Both the position numbers and the translations under genes were made by a program. From Flavobacteriales bacterium (lineage in GTDB: Bacteria > Bacteroidota > Bacteroidia > Flavobacteriales_C > GCA-002722245): a stretch of 50,151 bases of DNA. This document shows, in pieces, positions 44,792 through 50,151 of this stretch. A model generated the notes under the pieces. It was not told the origin of the DNA, searched no databases, and saw only the letters and a program-made list of their open reading frames with translations. Each line of letters opens with the position of its first letter. Position 1 is the stretch's first letter. The stretch lies in assembly GCA_002722245.1 (NCBI GenBank), contig PBLA01000017.1, forward strand, positions 1 to 50,151, written 5' to 3'.

Positions 44792-45636
44792 ATTTCACGT
44801 CTTTTATTTACTGATTTAGAAATGAAAATTGACAATTCATAAAGAATCACAATCGGTATTGCAACAATGATTTGACTAACCACGTCTGGAGGGGTTATGA
44901 TTGCAGCAATCACCAAGGTTGCGACAAAAGAATGCTTTCTATATTTCTTCATCCCATCTGGAGAAACAATACCTGCTTTTGAAAGGAAATAAACCAATAC
45001 AGGAAGTTCAAACATCACACCTGCTGCTAAAGTAGTTGAGGCTACAATCCCCATGAAACTGTTCATAGGAAAATAATCTAATGTATCCGTCCCTAACTCA
45101 AATCCTATTAAAAAATGAACACTCAGTGGATTAATAATAAAATACCCAAACAAGATACCACAGGCAAATAAGAGCGACGAGAAAAAAACCAATCCTTTCG
45201 CACTTTTTTTCTCTTTTGGATACAGCGCGGGCTTCAAAAATCGCCAAAACTCCCATAATATATATGGAAATCCAATAATCAGTGCACCAATTAAAGCCAC
45301 TAACATAGCCGTCATGAATTTTCCTGTCACTTTACCCGGTAAAAATTTAGGATCAATAGGATCAAAACACATCACGTCCGAATCGATAAAATTTGGCCAT
45401 ATACTATTCAGATATTGAGAGGTTTCACAAAATTTAACATATGTCCAAAAATCCATTTCCTTCGAGGACATTACAATGTGCTCAAACACAAAATCACGAT
45501 AGATGTATACTACACATGCAAGAATAAATAAAACAATAACAATGCGCATTAGCACCCATCGAAGAACCTCCAAATGTTCCAAAAAAGACATTTGATTATT
45601 TTTGTTTCCTGGGTTTGGTCCTGAGTAATCCGACAT
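44788..45636 (-). CDS. tatC: Sec-independent protein translocase subunit TatC
   Basis: This 282-aa six-helix membrane protein is the twin-arginine signal receptor of the Tat pathway. The N-terminus has the conserved [12 protein letters not shown] segment, the first periplasmic loop is extended ([13 protein letters not shown]), and [21 protein letters not shown] contains the conserved cytoplasmic Glu region. [18 protein letters not shown] and [12 protein letters not shown] follow near the C-terminus. It starts 5 nt after the kdsD stop and overlaps lptB. No tatA/B gene is in the window. Confidence 0.96.
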   Translation of the reverse strand: MSDYSGPNPGNKNNQMSFLEHLEVLRWVLMRIVIVLFILACVVYIYRDFVFEHIVMSSKEMDFWTYVKFCETSQYLNSIWPNFIDSDVMCFDPIDPKFLPGKVTGKFMTAMLVALIGALIIGFPYILWEFWRFLKPALYPKEKKSAKGLVFFSSLLFACGILFGYFIINPLSVHFLIGFELGTDTLDYFPMNSFMGIVASTTLAAGVMFELPVLVYFLSKAGIVSPDGMKKYRKHSFVATLVIAAIITPPDVVSQIIVAIPIVILYELSIFISKSVNKRREI

Positions 45637-45641
45637 GCTAT

Positions 45642-46613
45642 CTATTCTGAAATCCCCTCTTTAATTAAATCATGTAAATGAACCATTCCTTTATAGGAAT
45701 GATGTTCGTCCACAATAACTATTTGAGTAATATTTTCCTTTTTAATCACCTGCATAGCATCATTGGCCAAAGTTCCAATTTTTAAAGACACAGGGTGTTT
45801 TCCCATAATGTCTTTTGCCGAAACACTTTTTAGATCTTTTACTTGCTCAATCATTCTACGAATATCTCCATCTGTGATAATACCTATTACCTTTTCTCCA
45901 TCAACAACAGCCGTCGCTCCTAATCTTTTAGAGGACATTTCGTATATGATTTCATTTATCCCAGCCTCTTTACTTACTTGAGGCTTTGCATTAGCTTCTA
46001 TGATATCATCTACCTTCAAATAGAACATCCTACCTAGAGCACCTCCAGGATGAGATTTAGCAAAATCAACACTCGTAAAACCTCTCATATTAATCAATGC
46101 AACCGCAAGAGCATCACCTAGAGCCATTTGAGCAGTTGTACTACTGGTTGGCGCTAAGTTGTTTGAACAAGCCTCTCGTTCAACTCTGCAGAGCAATAAC
46201 CAATCTGATTTTTTACCTAAATCACTATCCGCATTACCCACAATACCAACAACCTTATTTCCTCTTGACTTAATAAAAGGTAAAAGTGATTTTATTTCAG
46301 GACTATTTCCGGAATTACTTAATATCATCACAATATCATCAGACTGAACGATCCCTAAATCACCATGAATTGCGTCTGCCGCATGCATAAATACAGAAGG
46401 TGTTCCTGTACTATTAAACGTGGCTACAATTTTATGGGCAACATTAGCACTTTTACCAATACCACTGATAACAATTCTACCCTTACATTCATATATAGCT
46501 CTTGTGGCCTTTGAAAAATCCTCTGTGATTAAAGGAATAAGACCATGGAGACTCTCTGCTTCAATTCGAAGTGTTTCTTTGGCCGAATCTAATATCTCTT
46601 TGTCAGATAACAA
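45642..46613 (-). CDS. kdsD: D-arabinose 5-phosphate isomerase (KpsF/GutQ family)
   Basis: This 323-aa enzyme makes arabinose-5-phosphate for Kdo, the inner sugar of LPS. It has an N-terminal SIS domain (GRIVISGIGKSANVAHKIVAT, ILSNSGNSPEIKSLLP), the HPGGALGR motif and two C-terminal CBS domains. The start is TTG 46613: an in-frame TAA lies two codons upstream and the next ATG is far inside the SIS domain. The first codon lies in a palindrome TAACAATTGTTA. It leads the kdsD-tatC-lptB operon and is divergent from recQ, fitting LPS supply and export. Confidence 0.93.
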   Translation of the reverse strand: MLSDKEILDSAKETLRIEAESLHGLIPLITEDFSKATRAIYECKGRIVISGIGKSANVAHKIVATFNSTGTPSVFMHAADAIHGDLGIVQSDDIVMILSNSGNSPEIKSLLPFIKSRGNKVVGIVGNADSDLGKKSDWLLLCRVEREACSNNLAPTSSTTAQMALGDALAVALINMRGFTSVDFAKSHPGGALGRMFYLKVDDIIEANAKPQVSKEAGINEIIYEMSSKRLGATAVVDGEKVIGIITDGDIRRMIEQVKDLKSVSAKDIMGKHPVSLKIGTLANDAMQVIKKENITQIVIVDEHHSYKGMVHLHDLIKEGISE

Positions 46614-46730
46614 TTGTTAATAAATATTTAGGCGTTTACTAGGTTTAACAACCATTCAGGAGTTAACTTAAATAAACATTATTAAATGTACACTACAAAA
46701 TTATTGAAAATTAACGACTAAAAGTACTTA

Positions 46731-48920
46731 ATGGAGATTATTGAAAGCTCAGCTGCTTCAGCCCTTAAAAAATATTTTGGGTTTGACTCCTTTAGGGGAC
46801 GTCAAGAGGAAGTGATAAACTCCTTAATATCGGGTAACCATACTTTTGTGATTATGCCAACTGGAGGAGGAAAGTCTTTATGCTATCAACTCCCTGCTCT
46901 CATGTGCAAAGGTACTTCGCTTGTCATTTCACCGCTAATTGCGCTCATGAAAAATCAAGTTGATGCAATTAGAGGATATTGCTCAGATGACTCAATTGCA
47001 CATTACTTGAATTCTTCATTAACTAAAACCGAATCAGATTTTGTTAAAAACGATGTAAAAACAGGTAAAACCAAACTTTTGTATGTCGCCCCTGAATCAT
47101 TGACAAAACCTCAGAATATTGAATTTTTAAAAGGGATTAATATTTCTTTTGTAGCAGTTGATGAAGCTCATTGCATTTCAGAGTGGGGACATGATTTCCG
47201 TCCAGAGTACCGTCGTTTAAGAAGTATCGTTGAGAATATAAACAACGTACCAATCATAGCATTAACGGCCACAGCAACACCAAAAGTTCAAGCAGATATT
47301 CAAAAAAACTTGGGGATGATGGATGCGTCGGTTTTCTTAGACTCATTTAATCGCGAAAACTTATTTTATGAAGTACGTCCTAAGTTTAATTTAGAAAAAG
47401 AAATCATACAATTCATTAAACAACGAGAGGGGAAATCAGGTATTATTTATTGTTTAAGTCGTAAAAAAGTAGAAGAAGTATCCGAATTCCTTCAAGTTAA
47501 CGGAATCAAGTCATTACCATACCACGCCGGATTAGAACCATCGATTAGAGCAAAACATCAAGATGCTTTTCTAATGGAAGATATTGATGTAATTGTAGCC
47601 ACAATTGCTTTCGGAATGGGGATTGACAAGCCGGATATTAGGTTTGTTATCCATCATGATATACCGAAAAGTATTGAAGGATATTATCAAGAAACAGGAA
47701 GAGCTGGAAGAGATGGAGGAGAAGGCCACTGCATAGCCTTTTATGCATATAAAGATATCGAGAAACTCGAAAAATTTTTAATAGGGAAACCATTGTCTGA
47801 ACAAGAAGTAGGAAGACAACTTCTCCATGAAATGGTCTCTTATTCAGAATCTGCCGTTTGCCGTCGAAAAATGCTCCTGAACTATTTTGGAGAGGAATAT
47901 GATGAGAAAAAATGTAACAAAGAATGCGATAACTGCCTTCAACCAAAAGAAAAATTTGAAGGTAAAGAGTTTATTGTGCACTTATTAAGCACAATGAAAG
48001 CGTTGAATAAAAAACAAAAATTTGACGCAAAATTTTTGACTAACTTTTTAACTGGTATACATTCTACAAAAATTATAGAATACGGAGCGGAACATCATGA
48101 TAGATTTGGTGATGATTTAGAAAAAGATGAAAAGTTTTGGAATGCTGTTATCAGACAATGCATCGTCCATGGTTTAATTGATAAAGAAATTGAAACCTAT
48201 GGAACATTAAAATGTGCCACAAAAGGTAATGAATTTCTAACATCTCCTTATAGCTTCATGCTTACTCAAAATCATGACTATGACAAAACACCAACTAATT
48301 TAAATATTGGAAAACACACTAAATCAACCATTGACACAACATTAGTGGCTATTCTAAAGGATTTAAGAAGACAGGTTGCTCAACAAAAAAAAGTACCTCC
48401 CTTTGTTGTATTTCAAGATCCATCTATTGATGACATGGCAATTAACTATCCATGTACAACAGAAGAACTAAAAAATATTATTGGAGTTGGCACGGGTAAA
48501 GCTTTAAAGTATGGAAAAGCGTTCATTGATACCATTTCATCCTATGTAAAAGAAAACAACATCGAACGTCCTCAAGATTTTGTTGTAAAATCAACAGTAA
48601 ATAAATCCGGATTAAAAGTTCACATAATACAAAGTATAGACAGAAAAATTCCACTTGATGTGATTGCAGAATCAAAAGGAAAATCAATGAATGAAATCAT
48701 TGAAGAAATAGAAGCAATCGTTTTTAGTGGAACAAAATTAAATCTTGATTATTTCATTGATGAAATGTTGGATGAAGATCAACAAGATGAAATTTTTGAA
48801 TATTTTCAAGAATCAGAAACAGATTGTATACAAACTGCACAGGAAGAATTTGATGGTGAATACGAAGAAGAAGAACTTCGATTCATTAGAATCAAATTTT
48901 TAAGTGATCTAGCAAATTAA
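46731..48920 (+). CDS. recQ: ATP-dependent DNA helicase RecQ
   Basis: This 729-aa 3'-5' helicase has a complete core. It has the Q-motif region FRGRQEEVINSLISG, Walker A MPTGGGKSLCYQLP (Lys48), DEAH at 144-147 followed by the aromatic-rich CISEWGHDFRPEYRRL, motif IV-VI sequences IIYCLSRKKVEE and YYQETGRAGRDG, and the zinc-binding cysteines CRRKMLLNYFGEE to CNKECDNC. Winged-helix and HRDC domains follow (FVVFQDPSIDDMAINYP). The C-terminal tail of about 110 residues is acidic. The last 4 nt overlap the convergent membrane-protein gene. Confidence 0.97.
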   Translation: MEIIESSAASALKKYFGFDSFRGRQEEVINSLISGNHTFVIMPTGGGKSLCYQLPALMCKGTSLVISPLIALMKNQVDAIRGYCSDDSIAHYLNSSLTKTESDFVKNDVKTGKTKLLYVAPESLTKPQNIEFLKGINISFVAVDEAHCISEWGHDFRPEYRRLRSIVENINNVPIIALTATATPKVQADIQKNLGMMDASVFLDSFNRENLFYEVRPKFNLEKEIIQFIKQREGKSGIIYCLSRKKVEEVSEFLQVNGIKSLPYHAGLEPSIRAKHQDAFLMEDIDVIVATIAFGMGIDKPDIRFVIHHDIPKSIEGYYQETGRAGRDGGEGHCIAFYAYKDIEKLEKFLIGKPLSEQEVGRQLLHEMVSYSESAVCRRKMLLNYFGEEYDEKKCNKECDNCLQPKEKFEGKEFIVHLLSTMKALNKKQKFDAKFLTNFLTGIHSTKIIEYGAEHHDRFGDDLEKDEKFWNAVIRQCIVHGLIDKEIETYGTLKCATKGNEFLTSPYSFMLTQNHDYDKTPTNLNIGKHTKSTIDTTLVAILKDLRRQVAQQKKVPPFVVFQDPSIDDMAINYPCTTEELKNIIGVGTGKALKYGKAFIDTISSYVKENNIERPQDFVVKSTVNKSGLKVHIIQSIDRKIPLDVIAESKGKSMNEIIEEIEAIVFSGTKLNLDYFIDEMLDEDQQDEIFEYFQESETDCIQTAQEEFDGEYEEEELRFIRIKFLSDLAN

Positions 48921-49633
48921 TTTCTAGACTCCCGTTTAATTTTCACTCCTGATAACGTGATTTCTATAACAGGAAACACCATAAATAAAACGAAGAGTAA
49001 TAAATTTAATAAGTGGTATGGAAACAAAATTCGATTAATTGATTTAGTCACAATACGATCTATAGATAAAAAAAGATCGCTATGATATCGATCAATATTT
49101 CCACTCGCAATGGTCAATAACGCACCCCTAAATTTGTCGTCATCAGTACCGATGTACTCACTAGTATTGGAAATAAATTTATCGGTAGCAAAATCAACCG
49201 CATAATTTAGCACAGAAGAGCTAATTTCATTTTGGATATAGGAAAAATCATGTTGGCCATTATTTAGAAAATCATTTATAAATTCACTTTTTGTCATAGA
49301 ATCTTTTAACGAATCTAGAGATTGCGTAATGTAGTTATCAAATGCAGGATAGGTAATTTCCTTTATTGTATGAACAGTGACCGCTGAAACAGCCAAAGCA
49401 TCTTGCTCTACGTTACGTAAGAGTCCATAGCAACCAAAGGAAAATCCGAATACAGAAGGAATTCCAAAAAAATAAGTTGCAACAATGAATTTAAGCAACC
49501 GATTTTTTCGCTTTAGGTACCCTTTTCTTTTTAAAATAAATAATCCAATTAACCCTATAATAAAGCCAATAACCCACCAAAGAAAAGTAGAAAACAGCGA
49601 CTCTAATAAATGACTGAAGATAAAATCAAACAT
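48917..49633 (-). CDS. Membrane protein of unknown function
   Basis: This 238-aa protein has two hydrophobic segments near the N-terminus (TFLWWVIGFIIGLIGLFIL, then IVATYFFGIPSVFGFSFGCY) and one near the C-terminus (LLNLLLFVLFMVFPVIEITL). A soluble region of about 110 residues between them is rich in Asp, Ser and Asn. It begins at ATG 49633 and its stop overlaps the 3' end of recQ. I recognise no family motif. It is apparently monocistronic, with a weak promoter at best. Confidence 0.7.
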   Translation of the reverse strand: MFDFIFSHLLESLFSTFLWWVIGFIIGLIGLFILKRKGYLKRKNRLLKFIVATYFFGIPSVFGFSFGCYGLLRNVEQDALAVSAVTVHTIKEITYPAFDNYITQSLDSLKDSMTKSEFINDFLNNGQHDFSYIQNEISSSVLNYAVDFATDKFISNTSEYIGTDDDKFRGALLTIASGNIDRYHSDLFLSIDRIVTKSINRILFPYHLLNLLLFVLFMVFPVIEITLSGVKIKRESRN

Positions 49634-49762
49634 ACACGTTCTTATAAAAGCTAAAACTAGGAAAATAAAGAAAAGAGAAGGCTAATCAATAACAAAATTT
49701 AATAAATGACCGGGAATGATAAGATAGACAAAGAAAATAGGACCTCATTAAATAAACTTGTA

Positions 49763-49779
49763 AACCGAACGGTTCGGTT
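49763..49779. other. 17-bp perfect palindrome
   Basis: AACCGAAC-G-GTTCGGTT, with 8-bp arms around one base, lies 130 nt upstream of the membrane-protein gene and about 60 nt past the 5S rRNA 3' end. It could be a regulator operator or part of an rRNA operon end; it has no T-run. Confidence 0.5.
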
Positions 49780-49796
49780 GGATATAAAGATTAGGC

Positions 49797-49838
49797 AAAA
49801 AAAAAGCCTCATGTCTAAGACACAAGGCTTAAAAAAAA
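49797..49838 (-). terminator. Terminator of the rRNA operon
   Basis: On the minus strand, directly after 5S rRNA, a hairpin with outer stem AAGCCT/AGGCTT and inner TGTGTC/GACATG pairing with a small loop is followed by a long T-run. Confidence 0.85.
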
Positions 49839-49940
<102 letters not shown>

Positions 49941-50029
49941 AAAATCATTGATCCGTTTTTGCGGATACTAATATTTTAAAAAACATATCGAAAAAAGAAG
50001 AAGTGAAATACGAATTTATGTCGATCGAT
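49941..50029 (-). other. 23S-5S spacer of the rRNA operon
   Basis: An AT-rich spacer of about 90 nt with a small stem ATCCG/CGGAT (49951-49966) just upstream of 5S. It is the likely site of processing between 23S and 5S RNA. No tRNA gene is present in it. Confidence 0.6.
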
Positions 50030-50151
50030 AAGAAAGCCGTTCAGGTAATTAGTAATGCTCGACTTTGGTGTTACCACCTTTACATCTGCATCCTATCAAC
50101 GTTGTCGTCTACAACGACCTTCAAGGGAATTCTCATCTTGTGGCGAGTTTC
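50030..50151 (-). rRNA. rrl: 23S ribosomal RNA, 3' end (partial)
   Basis: The minus strand from the window edge reads GAAACTCGCCACAAGATGAG, then AATTCCCTTGAAGGTCGTTG, GATAGGATGCAGATGTAAAG and GTCGAGCATTACTAATTACC. These are conserved sequences of the last 150 nt of 23S rRNA. The 3' end is placed only approximately. The rest of the gene lies outside the window. Confidence 0.92.

Overview
The window is AT-rich bacterial chromosome from a member of the Bacteroidota, most likely order Flavobacteriales and perhaps near Crocinitomicaceae (the rank is inference). The evidence is type IX secretion (T9SS) components and C-terminal sorting domains, a giant PKD-repeat surface protein, OmpA proteins with TSP3 repeats, the absence of Shine-Dalgarno sequences, and promoters of the Bacteroidota form TTG/TTTG-N18-23-TAnnTTTG. 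Most genes are housekeeping or cell-envelope genes with recognisable families.

Layout. 1-1467: remnant of a mobile element. A collagen-like phage-type gene (minus) and the C-terminal part of a large serine recombinase (plus), both lacking their 5' ends, meet head to head near 455-482. The recombinase abuts tRNA-Leu(UAA). 1645-5741: alaS, divergent from an M23 peptidase and a MerR-type regulator. 5770-10476 (minus): sppA, a GH3-family enzyme, an exported propeller-like protein and a deoxynucleoside kinase, probably one operon. 10550-16104: folK, an OmpA/TSP3 protein, a SpoU RNA methyltransferase and mutS. 16116-20697 (minus): a T9SS cargo protein and a 1096-aa TolB-propeller/Omp85-like outer-membrane protein. 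20773-22745: an MBL-fold hydrolase and hemL. 22888-29079 (minus): a 2063-aa protein with about 20 PKD modules, dockerin-like and cohesin-like segments and a T9SS sorting domain. 29266-34155: a DUF5723-TSP3-OmpA fusion, a PduO-type cobalamin adenosyltransferase and a putative porin. 34179-40841 (minus): PorV2, PorU2 and a CYTH protein in a tight operon. 41154-44056: pssA, an MBOAT acyltransferase and an SGNH-like protein, virtually without gaps. 44063-46613 (minus): kdsD/kpsF, tatC and lptB. 46731-49633: recQ and a membrane protein of unknown function. The right edge holds 5S rRNA and the 3' end of 23S rRNA on the minus strand.

How the genes work together. The window is dominated by envelope biogenesis: protein export (tatC, T9SS PorU2/PorV2), LPS supply (kdsD, lptB), phospholipid synthesis (pssA), peptidoglycan (M23, OmpA) and surface display (PKD protein, 424-aa cargo). 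Replication, repair and translation genes (mutS, recQ, alaS, rRNA, tRNA) are interspersed.

I see no CRISPR array, toxin-antitoxin pair, defence island or intact prophage. The most interesting candidates are the pssA-MBOAT-SGNH operon, the internally duplicated Cys-rich PKD protein with cohesin/dockerin-like parts, the 1096-aa fusion whose peptidase motif appears lost, and the rearranged recombinase/tRNA junction. None of these is a demonstrated new system.
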